Source of the DNA: Tubulanus polymorphus
Lineage: Eukaryota; Nemertea; Palaeonemertea; Tubulaniformes; Tubulanidae
Reading direction: 5' to 3'
Assembly (NCBI RefSeq): GCF_964204645.1
Contig: NC_134031.1
Location: forward strand, 19,713,307 to 19,777,306
DNA: 64,000 nucleotides
Below the pieces are notes generated by a model. The model made no database searches, was not told the DNA's origin, and was given only the letters and a program-made list of their open reading frames with translations. This document shows positions 28,201 through 63,471 of the stretch, in pieces. Position 1 is the first letter of the stretch. The number at the start of each line of letters is the position of its first letter. Made by a program: the position numbers and the translations under genes.

Positions 28201-29775
28201 CTACGATCAATGGCTCACATACCGCGAGATGAACGAGACAAACTCTCCGAGGAACGGGAAAAATGTTGCGAAATGTTAGCCAACCGAATCAAAGCTCTTA
28301 AAGATCGACTTTCACGAAAGGAAGACCTATTACAAGGCTACGAAACTGACTTAGCAAAACTAAGGTATGACCTCACGTCTAACTTTTGGAAGCTTAATAA
28401 AGATCTTACCAGAAATTTCATTTGCTTGTTTTTGTCGATGATGGTTCATTATTTACCTTTTCTATTTCACAGACAAGCAGAAGAATTGGCCAATAGAAAA
28501 CATGTTCAAGTAGAGAGCTTAGCTGTAAGTTATCAGGCCTTAAAATATATCCCTAAACCTTTCATATCATTCTCAATGCCGTTATTATTATTGCCATTTT
28601 GGCACCCAATTCAGCATTAGACACTGCACTAAAGCTCTTACAACAATGCTATTGATTATTAAATCAGATTTTGTCGATTAAAACACTGGGACCCAGTTCC
28701 ACAGTTGTGAATTAAGATTTGACTCAAGAGTTAACTCATTGGGAATGAACTAATTTTCACTCAGAGTTAACACTAACTCACGTCTGTGGAACCGGACCCA
28801 GTATATTAAATTCAGAATTTAACTCGATAATGTCTGTGTAAAAGGATAAATCTTCTGGGTAGTTGAAAAACGTTCAAAATGGCCAAATCATTGCCACGTA
28901 TGATAGTTACAAATTGTTGTTTTTGCAGACTGATGTTCGTAGTCGAACGGAGGAAGCTCAATATCTTCGCGAGTCGTTACATCGCACGAGAGATCAACTA
29001 GAACAAGAGAAACGATTAAACAGTGCAATTAAACAACGTAAAGGTTTACAATTAGCCGATACTATCGACACAAACAGATCGAAACAATATCCTAAACATC
29101 AGTGTCCTGTCGAAGACATACACGCCAAGGTAATTCTTAATTTATCAATAATAATAATAATAATGAAATGTTTCTTATATAGGGCTAAATCCAGCCAGGC
29201 TGCTCAGAGCGCTTTACATTTTTGGGTATCATTACCCCGGCCAATTTTAAACTCTAACATGTATCAGTCATCTCTCCCTGGGGAGAAGTAACACCGAGCT
29301 GCTAACAAACGCTCAGGAGTCATCTATCAGGCCAGGTACCTATTTACTCCTGGGTGGAGAGAGGCAATGAGGATAAGTGTCTTGCCCGAGGACACTACGG
29401 CAATGTAAGGGTTCGAACCCACGACCTGGCTTCCCAGAGCCACAACCGCTCGGCCACAACCGCTCCCACTAGATCAATAGATTCATATTGATACCTATGC
29501 ATATTTTGTAACCATAATTGCAAAGTTGTAGCTCATGACATGTTCTATAATCCTTGATAGTTCATAACGTTTTAAACATTCCGTTTCAGGCCTCTGCGCG
29601 AAAGAAAGCGGCGAAAGAGAAACTAAAACGCAAAGACTACGAAATCAAAACTCTTAAAAGCGAATTAACGGAGAAAGAACGAGATTTATGTAAAACGACT
29701 TCGCGTTTAGTGAATCTAGAAACAACGATGGTACGTCGGAAAAAATCATCGCTCGATCGATGTACGACGCCCTGA
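10011..29775 (+). CDS. FHAD1: FHAD1-like protein: N-terminal FHA domain plus long coiled coil
   Basis: Main model, coding exons: 10011-10109, 10301-10507, 11042-11294, 11466-11572, 11657-11881, 12030-12296, 12524-12706, 12973-13080, 16564-16803, 17400-17598, 17776-17964, 18387-18604, 19774-20011, 25244-25370, 25860-25966, 26343-26502, 26587-26858, 27511-27737, 28144-28364, 28473-28524, 28929-29129, 29590-29775. All phases agree; the product is about 1361 aa, close to vertebrate FHAD1 (about 1400). Residues 1-102 form the FHA domain (VGREGCD at 23-29, QH at 40-41, [11 protein letters not shown] at 58-68). A Pro/Ser-rich linker follows (exons 3-4), then almost unbroken Glu/Lys/Gln-rich coiled coil. 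Exon 21 ([23 protein letters not shown]) looks like the conserved C-terminal part. FHA domains bind phosphothreonine; the cellular role of FHAD1 is poorly known. Alternative exons are listed separately. Confidence 0.87.
10480..10800. repeat. Tandem duplication across the exon 2 / intron 2 boundary
   Basis: The segment starting tagtttacaggttgacaat at 10480 (last 28 nt of exon 2 plus its gtgagt donor and about 120 nt of intron) recurs from 10648 to 10800. The two copies are about 90% identical by eye. Between them, caatattctaactgattgta (10630-10649) matches the branch-point region just upstream of exon 3 (11010-11029). Confidence 0.85.
10658..10675 (+). other. FHAD1: Possible 18-nt micro-exon of FHAD1
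   Basis: Within the second duplicate, gtttacag precedes GTTGACAATATCTCAGTG, which is followed by a strong gtgagt donor. A perfect ctaac branch-point word lies about 20 nt upstream. The 18 nt are in phase 0 and would insert a second VDNISV after the first. All elements for splicing are visible, but use is unproven. Confidence 0.35.
13090..13218. repeat. (CT)n microsatellite in FHAD1 intron 8
   Basis: Nearly 130 nt of CT dinucleotide, first interrupted by tatcc and ccctccc units and then pure. It begins about 10 nt after the exon 8 splice donor (13081). Open frames through it on either strand (Ser-Leu or Arg-Glu repeats) are artefacts. Confidence 0.97.
13768..13956 (+). CDS. FHAD1: Alternative terminal exon 9a of FHAD1 (short isoform end)
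   Basis: It follows a good acceptor (gtcgttttcag) and joins exon 8 in phase 0. It encodes 62 residues, then TAA at 13954-13956. Its first ~40 residues ([28 protein letters not shown]) align without gaps to exon 9b at 16564 ([28 protein letters not shown]), so the two exons are homologous duplicates. Exon 9a then diverges to a tail with a CANC (CxxC) motif and stops, where 9b continues as coiled coil. The short isoform would be about 545 aa: FHA domain, linker and first coiled-coil section. Choice of 9a or 9b is expected to be exclusive. Confidence 0.7.
   Translation, partial: FELFRKSILQTIFSIKGTKVPKKQIDDIELVSLLRDTLNQLAGPSGSTSCANCKQKASQRAK
13957..15565 (+). other. Probable 3' UTR of the FHAD1 short isoform
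   Basis: There is no coding signal between exon 9a and exon 9b. AATAAA at 15544-15549 could end the short transcript. The region includes a palindromic element (14143-14300). The small open frames at 14988-15283 have no recognisable content. Confidence 0.4.
14143..14300. mobile_element. Palindromic MITE-like element
   Basis: The left arm has aaagttcttgagtaaaagg and gacatcatcag. The right arm mirrors these with ctgatgatgg and ccttttactcatgaacttt. It is about 158 bp, with a short spacer and no coding sequence. Confidence 0.65.
16564..16803 (+). CDS. FHAD1: FHAD1 exon 9b (long-isoform partner of exon 9a)
   Basis: This 240-nt phase-0 exon has a tttcag acceptor and a gtaagt donor. It starts [17 protein letters not shown] and then gives a charged coiled coil ([20 protein letters not shown]). 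It is homologous to terminal exon 9a and leads into exons 10-24. It is listed separately because its choice decides between the roughly 545-aa and 1361-aa proteins. Confidence 0.8.
16882..17023. mobile_element. MITE family 1, copy 1
   Basis: About 142 bp, with ends caggggtcagttgcatagtc and gactgtgcaactggcccctg in inverted orientation. The interior is made of repeated taagacca/tggtctta words. Related copies lie at 20193, 20488 and 26071, all in FHAD1 introns. Confidence 0.8.
17562..17750. repeat. Tandem duplication across the exon 10 / intron boundary
   Basis: Two copies of a 90-97-bp unit (17562-17651 and 17653-17750). The first includes the last ~37 nt of exon 10 (aatacaaaactttctaatga) and its gtaaaa donor. 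In the second copy the donor reads gttaaa. Confidence 0.85.
20193..20329. mobile_element. MITE family 1, copy 2
   Basis: Ends are ctggggccagttgcatagtc and gactgtgcaactggcccctg. It is about 136 bp and close to the copy at 16882 in the intron after exon 13. Confidence 0.8.
20488..20577. mobile_element. MITE family 1, truncated copy 3
   Basis: It shares cacagtcatggcttagattt and the gaccaacttagtcctgtag block with the full copies but has lost the right arm. It lies about 160 bp after copy 2. Confidence 0.6.
21316..21482. mobile_element. MITE with ttattacgtacgcat inverted repeats
   Basis: The left arm ggggtcattgatttattacg continues to tacgcat, and the right arm is atgcgtacgtaataaatgaa followed by tgatcccc. 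These are near-perfect inverted repeats of about 27 bp enclosing G-rich runs. It is about 167 bp, with no coding sequence. Confidence 0.8.
22900..23378 (+). promoter_or_regulatory. Probable alternative promoter and 5' UTR within FHAD1
   Basis: This stretch is richer in CpG than nearby intron sequence and runs directly, without a 3' splice site near the ATG, into an open frame beginning at 23379. An in-frame TGA upstream closes that frame. No core promoter motif was clearly identified. Confidence 0.4.
23379..23925 (+). CDS. FHAD1: Alternative first coding exon of FHAD1
   Basis: An ATG-started frame of 182 codons plus one base ends at a gtaaaa donor in phase 1. That is the same phase as exon 13 (20011), so it can join exon 14 at 25244 in place of exons 1-13. 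The sequence is low-complexity and rich in Ser, Thr, Pro and Asn ([20 protein letters not shown] at the start; [20 protein letters not shown] in the middle). It matches no domain I recognise. The resulting protein would be about 700 aa, without the FHA domain and keeping the C-terminal coiled coils. It could instead be an internal exon with a hidden acceptor. Confidence 0.5.
24583..24715. mobile_element. Pogo/Tc1-type MITE
   Basis: It begins CAGTAGAACC and ends GTTTGACTG, each flanked by TA, which is the target-site duplication of the Tc1/mariner/pogo group. It is 133 bp and inside an FHAD1 intron. Confidence 0.55.
26071..26212. mobile_element. MITE family 1, copy 4 (inverted orientation)
   Basis: It begins caggggccagttgcacagtt and ends catgactatgcaaccgggcct, with interior repeated tggtcttaa words. 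It is the reverse-orientation counterpart of the copies at 16882 and 20193. Confidence 0.8.
26910..27037. mobile_element. MITE family 2, copy 1
   Basis: The left end is agacccagttccact and the right end is ttgtggaactggttcc with gggtct nearby. This is an inverted pair with a divergent interior. A related copy lies at 28687, and the ggaactggatcc word also occurs in the repeat at 11 and 2973. Confidence 0.5.
27136..27254 (+). CDS. FHAD1: Optional FHAD1 exon 19
   Basis: It follows a tttag acceptor with the right phase after exon 18. It encodes [20 protein letters not shown] and more coiled coil, then runs to TAG at 27252-27254. Used as a terminal exon it ends the protein early. If the weak donor gtacag at 27235 is used, the exon is 99 nt and keeps frame into exon 20. 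Skipping it joins exon 18 to exon 20 (27511) in frame. Confidence 0.5.
27933..28063. mobile_element. Palindromic MITE-like element
   Basis: The left arm is ggtaaactagattatttgag and the right arm ctcatgtaatctagttaacc. An inner pair (gctgctagt / actagtagc) is also inverted. It is about 131 bp, in the intron before exon 21. Confidence 0.7.
28687..28801. mobile_element. MITE family 2, copy 2
   Basis: Ends are ctgggacccagttccacag and ctgtggaaccggacccag, near-perfect inverted repeats. The interior carries repeated gagttaac words. It is about 115 bp. Confidence 0.7.
29142..29470 (-). mobile_element. tRNA-derived SINE
   Basis: The minus strand reads a tRNA-like head (A box gtggccgagcggttg, B box gggttcgaaccc). 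A body follows with agtgtcctcgggcaagacac and a gtaaagcgctctgagcagcc segment, ending in a simple (ATT)n tail. It is about 320 bp, in the intron before exon 24. It appears full length. Confidence 0.8.
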
Positions 29776-29827
29776 GACGAATTCGAGATAATAATTTGAT
29801 TTCTTTTTCAAAATTATGAAATTTCAG

Positions 29828-29857
29828 GGAATGAATCCTGACAACGAATTTGCATGA
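29828..29857 (+). CDS. FHAD1: Alternative C-terminal exon of FHAD1
   Basis: Exon 24 contains a strong gtacgt donor at 29731, in phase 0 after ATG at 29728. A 97-nt intron ending atttcag would join it to this exon, which encodes GMNPDNEFA and then TGA. Unspliced, exon 24 continues for 14 codons ([14 protein letters not shown]) to TGA at 29773. Both ends are plausible, and the spliced one has better signals. Confidence 0.5.
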   Translation, partial: GMNPDNEFA

Positions 29858-31000
29858 TCTGTCTGTCTGTTGCACACTTGACTATATGGTAATCACTGTG
29901 ATAAACTGAAGGGCACCACCACACCAAACCAGGAAGAGAAGGAAAAATCAGGCCACACTCACTCACATATGCACAGCACTACCGGTACATGCAGTTCATG
30001 AAGATTCCATGTCATCTTTTCTAATAATGGTAAAATGGATGTTTTAAGTGGCACTGATTGATTATTGTTGTTGCATTGCATGGAGCAGCAAATGTTACCA
30101 ATTTCAAATCATTGGTGGATAGATTGAAGTATATTTGAAATCTCTCGTGGCCTTCATTAGTTCTTATCTTAGAATGTTCTTCCTCTAGACTTCCTCGTAT
30201 AGAATATGAATCTCATTTCTGCGTTCAAGCTGCCTCAAAAAACTGCAACTAAGAGTTATGCTACTTTAGCGCATGCATCATTAAGTGATTACTTAATGTC
30301 AAATTTTAAAACGTTGATATTGATAAAAGGTTTGCCAAAAAATACAGGGTAAACGCTTATTTATTGGACCTATATTTTGCACATCCCAAAAAGATGGATT
30401 TGATGTATAGGCAAATGAGAGCCTGTGTAGTAATTTATATTGTACTAGTTCGCGTAGTGTTAGATAAATGCATAAAATTTTGCACCTTCAATCATTCCGA
30501 ATAAAGATAATCATACTCATAATTCTTATCCAACATTCCATCCAGCTGTCAGTTTAACGGCCAGGTTTAGAATGAAAGACTGTTCTAAGTTCGTTTTGAA
30601 CCGATAACCATTTCTGTATCTTTCAATTTGAGTCGTTAACTGGACTCAGTATTCGAAAAAAAATAAATCGAAGAATCTTATCATTGTTTTTGTAAATGGA
30701 AAATTATATATTTTTACCGAATCATGTGATAAATATTTTAGCGCATGCAAAAGCATTTTCGAACGGATTTTATTGTTATATACATTGTGTAACGATTCAA
30801 TTTGATCAATTTAAAAGTAATTTATCTTGAAGTAAACTTTAATTGATATAATTTAATTGCTTAGTTCTTAATAGTGTAATGGTATGTTATTAAACTATGA
30901 TATTTGTATTGGTTATTGTCAGTGATCATATCCGATATTTGAATTATTACTATTGATATTTTTTAAACTGACAAATAAAATTTTCTAAGATATTAAGACT
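29858..31000 (+). other. FHAD1: FHAD1 3' UTR
   Basis: AT-rich non-coding sequence follows the stop codons. AATAAA at 30974-30979 is the best-placed poly(A) signal. No other feature was seen. Confidence 0.5.
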
Positions 31001-31319
31001 GAGTTTTCGTCTTAAATTTTTTGAGAACTGGTCAGAGGATGACAGGATTAAAACCCACGTGAAAACTGATTAGAGGACATGACGACACTGTCGTATTGGA
31101 CGTCAGGCTCGCGGCGTTAACTGAAGTGAAACGTCACAGTCGACTGCTAGTATGACGCGCTGTGACGACTGCGCGTGACGTTTGTTCATTCAAGAAGAAA
31201 CGCCTGTAAGACAACTAGAACTGACAACGAAAATACACGTCGCTTTAGAAGCACTGTCCAATGAGGAAACTCACTCAGAGTTGTAGCTTTTTAAATCCTT
31301 TCATTTAAGAAAACAATCA

Positions 31320-31790
31320 TATATTTTACTACTAAGATATAAAAGAAACAAGAAAACTGACTTGAAAGTCAATTGACGCCTTGAGAAAAATAACACATTT
31401 ATTGCTTATTTTCTACAAAAAATGATTTAGTATAAATCAGACAATATCATGGATCAATTCAGTTTGGATTCGAATACATCGATAGTTGAATAGAATTGAC
31501 CGGCAACCAGTCTAGCCCCGATGTATTGATGACTTAATGCATATCCTCTCAAAAATAATTATCAAAATCTATCAAAAATGAAATAAAAGTTATATAAAAT
31601 ATATATATTGGATTACAAAATAAACGCCAAAGTTCACAATTGCAATTATTATTTTGAAACACTAATATCGATGACGTAGTGGACACTGACTCACACAGAA
31701 ACTCCCACTTAATTACGTAAACATTATTGTAACGGTTTTTACGGCATTAAAAACTTACACACTCAATGGCTGTTAGATGTTACATTTGAA
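31320..31790 (-). repeat. Left arm of an inverted repeat around EF-hand exon 1
   Basis: Its reverse complement matches 36400-36800 through several long blocks, such as gactggttgccggtcaattc, gtgttatttttc and cgttacaataatgttta. Divergence by eye suggests an old duplication or two copies of one dispersed repeat. Confidence 0.75.
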
Positions 31791-32399
31791 TAATTGGGTA
31801 ACTATAATATATCAATTACGTAGTATTTAAATATGAGATCCCTGGGCGATAAGAAATCAAATTAATCCTAAAGCATCATTAGATTAATGTCGCTACGACT
31901 TATATGGCATTTATCATACATAATGAAAATATATCATACTTTTAGTAAGGTTTTAATTCAATAAATCTAGATAAGCAGCGCCAGCGATTACGGTACAATG
32001 CAGTGTATATATATACATATATTTTTTAATAAAGGGAGTGCTGGGAATGATAAATGATGAATGTTGGTACTGCAGAAAAGGAACAGAGTTTAAAAACGAT
32101 GTAGATAACAAAACCCACAACACGAAGGAAATCTGAGAGAGGAATTCAACGATTTTGATCTTAGAACGGGGATTGGCCCTGTTTTCGTTTGATTTTGGTT
32201 TTGAATTGGTGTCCCTTACAAAATCCACCCCATCTACCGGGAACGAATCAGGCGGTTTCAAAGTTTTTGACTTAAAATGCAATGAGCAATCGTGAAAATG
32301 GCTCATAGCACTTGAATCGATATGTCGAAACCTCTATATTTTTGTTTCACTTCTTATTGTGGGTATTTTCTTCAAGTGAATGAGATAATTGCTTGTCTA

Positions 32400-32648
32400 T
32401 GAACACAAGACAAACGACACGATTCTATCATTGATTAGGTTTGTGTTAATTCATGTGGTACCAGATGTCCTGATAACCTGTTGCGGCATACAACAAATAT
32501 ACGCGTTAAATCCAGCCCTAGAAGCTAGCGCGCACATCATCTGCGACGGAGTCTCATTCTGCGTCAAATCAGTCGTTGCAGTCACATCAACACTCAATCG
32601 CGCGCTCAATTCAAGTCTCTCGAAAACACCAACTACATCATCTACGCC
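32400..32648 (+). promoter_or_regulatory. Probable 5' UTR and promoter of the EF-hand gene
   Basis: This stretch lies directly upstream of the start codon at 32649. A cagtcgttgcagtcacat segment at about 32570-32587 could hold an initiator, but no TATA box was seen. A longer open frame through it (32389-32712) is in another frame and looks incidental. Confidence 0.35.
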
Positions 32649-58599
<25,951 letters not shown>

Positions 58600-59785
58600 A
58601 CGAAGAGAAAAACGAGACACAGACATAAACTACTAGACAGTATCTTTTAACTGCTTTACGAAAATAATTACGTTAATGAATAATACATATATATATATAT
58701 ATATAAGTTGGCCACGGATCCTTTTGTGGCTGGATTTTTAACGTGCTTGTAGAAAGATGAATGCGATCCAGTATATATGAATAAGTTATCATCATTATAA
58801 TTATTATTACGGTGTTTGGAAATTAATAAGTCTATATTTCATTGAACACTGAACTTTGTTCATGGCCAGTCGGTACGTTTTGCAAAAAAGTAAAGCAATC
58901 TAAAGGTTGTCGTCAGTTGGCATTTAGATGTTCATGTGCGTCCCCTGGAAGAATGTCACTTGATTTAGACTATTATTAGACTTGTGATACACTTCAGACA
59001 ATATCACTGCGTTTTTGATTTTGCCGGCTTCGAATTAAATCCATATCAAAGACAAATTAGAATCGTTGAGTTTCGGATACAATTTTACCCGCGGAAAAAC
59101 AATCGACGCCGGTGAAACATTTACAAAATGATATACGCGCTCTAGCCTACGTCTAGTTTAAATGGACGTGGCAGTGTAGTTCAAATTTCTAGTTTTCTCT
59201 AAGCTGACATCGGGGACGCGCAGGACTTTTAATGGCAACCTTTTATCCTTGAGAAACGCTTCGACTGAACACTCGACGAAGCCTGCAATAGTGTTTCTAT
59301 AATCGTAATAGCTGGGTTACATATATTTATTCAAATGCACCGATGTATCAATCTGACTTTTAAAAAGTTGTCGTGACGTTGAAAATGCACAACGATATTA
59401 AAAATGCACAATATTGTTGGATTTACAATATTTGAGTATTATAGACCTCTGGAAACTAGTCACTAGTCATGATATATATATGTGTGTGTATGGGAAATTC
59501 AAAAGTGCGCGTATGCTAATGAGGATGCCAGTCGACTTCGAGTTTGCGTAAGCAAGGTCAAGGCAACGTCCTCATTAACATACATATACAACGCCCACGG
59601 ATATAGACTAACACTGTTCTTTATGATAATCATTTAATGTTTTATTAATTAATTGAAAATAATGTCTAGCTCAATTTCCATCGTCATTCATGCGTGTGAA
59701 ATATAATTTAAACGTAGTCGGAATAACTGTCAATAGTACACCATGCGTTTCTTTCACCGAAATAAAGTTGGATATACCCTATCGA
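58600..59785 (+). other. EF-hand gene 3' UTR and flank
   Basis: Non-coding, with an (AT)n run at about 58686-58705. The first AATAAA downstream is near 59761, which would give a 3' UTR of about 1.2 kb. The true end is uncertain. Confidence 0.4.
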
Positions 59786-61398
59786 TCGGTCGTTGCTGAT
59801 CAGACGACTTAACCGCATCACCAACAGTGCTAAACATCGTCTTTACTTCTCTTTTTGCAAGCATTTTAAACGTTCGTTATTGTATATAATATGATGTTTA
59901 ACTATATTATCATTAATCGCTCCATCATTCATCACTGCAATCAGATATATAATTGTTTCGCCGAGGAATTGGTACACACACCTAGCAAGGCAATGAAAAA
60001 TCCCCGACCACAAAAAATCGGACATTTTCAATTACAAGTAATGCGGTAATTTGTTTGGAGGCCCCAAATGTAATATCAAACGGCTTTTGGCTTTAAATCG
60101 TAGGTCTTGGACATCACGCTTTTATGCCTGTACTCTGTTCTCTATGGCGACCACGTAGCAAGGTCAGATGGAATTTCACCAAATTTTTCAAAAAGATGAA
60201 TTAACCAAATTATGAAACGTTTCCCTGCGCGTCACACGTTCGCCTCGCACACGCCTTATCTAACGCACCGATAACCCATACGCACCGATGTCCTGTTGTT
60301 TTTTGGGGATGTGTGATATGACGACTGTGTCCATATATTCCAAATATATCATACTTTTATCATTCCGTGTTTTTTCTTGATATTTTACCGATGTTTTCAT
60401 ATATATATATATATAAATAAATATATTATTATCATCGAGACCGTTATACATACATACATACGTGTATGCATATACGTATATATATATATAATGATGCTCT
60501 GCCTGAATAAAGGATTTTTTCTTCTCTGAATGACGAGTCCTTTCTCATTTCATTCGTTCGATGTTGGATGTTCGATAGTCGATGTTCGAGATGACATCTT
60601 ATTAATGTGGTTTTTGTGGACCCAATGCTCCTAGGAAAAAAATTTGGGATTTTTTCTGACCAGTACTTCATGGCAAAATTCTCGTGTAAAGAAGGCCCCA
60701 CGGAAGATCCCCGCAGAGGCACCATAGCAGAACGATGCGTTACCGTTGATCGTACATGTTTAACCCGGCTAATGCGAGAACAGTCCAAAACTGACCTATA
60801 TGGCGAATCTAAAGAGTGTGCACCAGTGGTCTCGGGGAGGATTGTCTAGTTTCGCTTATGGGCGTGATCTTCCAGAGACTATGGTCAAATAAAATAATGA
60901 TTCGGTCTATAGAAGGTGCCACGACCATTCCGGGGCAGAGCAAATAAAATATCTATCGCTAAATATGTACGTATCATTTTGAACCTACGGGGAGTATACG
61001 TATCCGACAGAAATTATCCACAAGAAATCAATTTTCTGTGAGGGAAATGATCGCTGAAAATTTCGTATGAACTGACTTTCTTGGCTTACGTGCAAATCAT
61101 CTATGTATTGTCTCCCTAAGCTTTCTAAATCAAAGAAATATAAAAAAAACACAGAGAGACACATTTTCAAGAAGAATGAAACGCTTTTCGTATTTGCTTG
61201 TCTCTCATTAATTGTGTTACTGTCGTCTCTGCAAAGAAAACGGACGCTTTCTGTCGTCATAATCTATACCGACAGATGGCGCAGTTAGCTTCCGTTAACG
61301 GAACGTACCGCTAAGGGCGTGCATTTTTTTCGATAAAATGTCTGACCGCAAACTTCCGGCGCCTGTCTCGACAATGAACGTGCATGAATGAAATGATG

Positions 61399-61576
61399 AT
61401 GAAATGCGCAGTAGTCGAATGGTTTAAGCCGCTGGTCACTGGTCTCGTCAATCCAGGGTTTATGGGTTCGAACCCTGGTGGCGACAGAGTTTCTTCGGGA
61501 AAAAGAAACATCGAACCCGCTTATAATGCCCTACGTGGCGCTTAGCGGGTTGGGGGTGTTAAAAAATGAAATGATG
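61399..61576 (+). mobile_element. tRNA-derived SINE with target-site duplication
   Basis: An A box (tagtcgaatgg) is followed by a B box (gggttcgaaccc) and a short tail domain. The element is flanked by direct repeats aatgaaatgatg at 61387-61398 and 61565-61576, a 12-bp target-site duplication. It is about 166 bp without the repeats and has no open frame. Confidence 0.8.
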
Positions 61577-63356
61577 GCATGAAATCCTATATTTGTGTAA
61601 GAATGTTCTTGACAGGCCTAATTTAAACCAGCACCATATCGAGGCTTACCCTGGCCTTTACCACTATATTTCTGTAGAAATTCTAAGAATTGTATTTGTT
61701 AGGCTATTAACCCATTATTCTTTACATCAATAGTGAAAAGTGCAGAGCTGCGAAAATACAAATTTCTATTTCGAATTTCATTTTCTATCTCACTGTCAAT
61801 CCAAACTCTCCTAATTAAATAAACTTAGGATTATAATCTTGATGAAACCCTCTGTGCGAAGAAATAAACTATAGCTCAAGGAAACATTTCGGGCTCATTT
61901 TTCATTTCTGTATTGTCGTATTTTACCGTTTCACCCAACTTAAGATTTATCATTGAGATCGTTCCGAATGATTATCATTATAGAGACGATGATTTACACA
62001 AAACATACATCTGCACTTTTCTGAATGATCATCATAAGAAGATACGGAGATTATTTATCAAACGCGAAGTTATAACTTATATAATCACGTCGTGCTGAGT
62101 TAAGATACGACTTTTGATCTTCGCTTCGACTGTAAGCACGTCGCAACCGGTGACCCCTAATGACTGAAGATTCACTGGACTGAACGGGTATTACCAGCAA
62201 TTAATACTTCGGCAAAGTATATCATATCTTTGATGACGTTGTACATCTCTCGAGTCGTCCCTCTCTGTATCCCCTCTCGTTCCTTGGGCTCTCAATTACT
62301 CGCGCTAAGATACATCCCTAACAAGCTCGGGGCCAATACAATCGATCGTCGTAAAGAGTTTCTTCCCTCGACGAGTCTTCGTCGTGTCACCGGGAACATA
62401 GACGCTAACTAGCTTCGTTATACGCTAATTGGGGAAGCTAAGAGCGCTGCGCCTTTCAGCCTGCGGAAAACGACAAGTTTCTCATAGACTTCCTGACTTT
62501 CCTTGGACCGATAGATAAACGCGTATGACATCCTCTCCATGATGTCAGTCAGTCTAATACACATATATGAGCGCGGATTATTCATCGCATAAAAATCATA
62601 TCAATTACGTCATAATGGTTACCACTTCCTCATAAATCTTCGATCAGACATTATTTCTAATTCTAGAAAATTGTCGAATTCCAAGCTGCCTGCTGATGGT
62701 GAATATATACTGTTATTTGTTTCTGATTCTGGAACTGAAATTTTCACTCCTAAGTCTTCGCGTAAACTTATAACGACGCGTTTCGTATACACTTCGACCT
62801 TTCGTAAATTTATTCAGCGTTTGCTTTTCATCAACCCTTTAATGAACCAAAACAAATGAATATATTGTCGCATCATCTGTTGTAACGTGGTCCACGTTTC
62901 AGCTATTCATCACGTGTAATGTATTCCGATATAAAACAATAAACGACCGGAACGATGTATTTGTCGTGAGATCGTATCGTCTTTTCTCAAGAGACTTGTC
63001 TCTCGGCTTTCTTCGCCGTGTGTGTCAAACGACTGCAGCCGATCTCTCATCAAAATGCGGATGAACGCTTTGAACAAAAAAACTTGTCACATCTGCGCCG
63101 ACCGTCTGCACGGAAGCGTCACGCCGGAAATCGACGGGGGTTTATACCAGTTTAGAACCACTTCATTTTATGGATTATCAAGGATTATCCTTCTATCATC
63201 GGCGATTAGTAATTTATCTTGGGAATGAATGATATATGAATTTATCGACTTATTGAATGTAAATGATGATTTGGCTTCTGATATACAGTGGAGACGCGTT
63301 GTAAGGACCTCGAATTTCGGTTATTACAAAACTAGAATTTCATCCCAAACATATGT

Positions 63357-63471
63357 TGGCTGATTCGGGCCATACTAAAAAGTCTCATGCGAGAAAATAA
63401 ATGATGGGCCCGTAAAAAATTTTATCGTTCCTTTAGCCGTATAGAATTTTTTGTATGGCCCGAATCAGCCA
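63357..63471. repeat. Inverted repeat with perfect 18-bp arms
   Basis: TGGCTGATTCGGGCCATA at 63357-63374 is the exact reverse complement of 63454-63471. The arms enclose 79 bp. This is MITE-like; no target-site duplication was identified. Confidence 0.75.

Noticed and set aside
60607-60849. 80-aa frame right of the EF-hand gene
   Set aside because: Overlaps an antisense frame of similar length; no homology recognised and no gene context.
61411-61490. Possible functional tRNA gene
   Set aside because: A and B boxes are present, but a tail domain and a 12-bp target-site duplication show it is a SINE; no matched acceptor stem.
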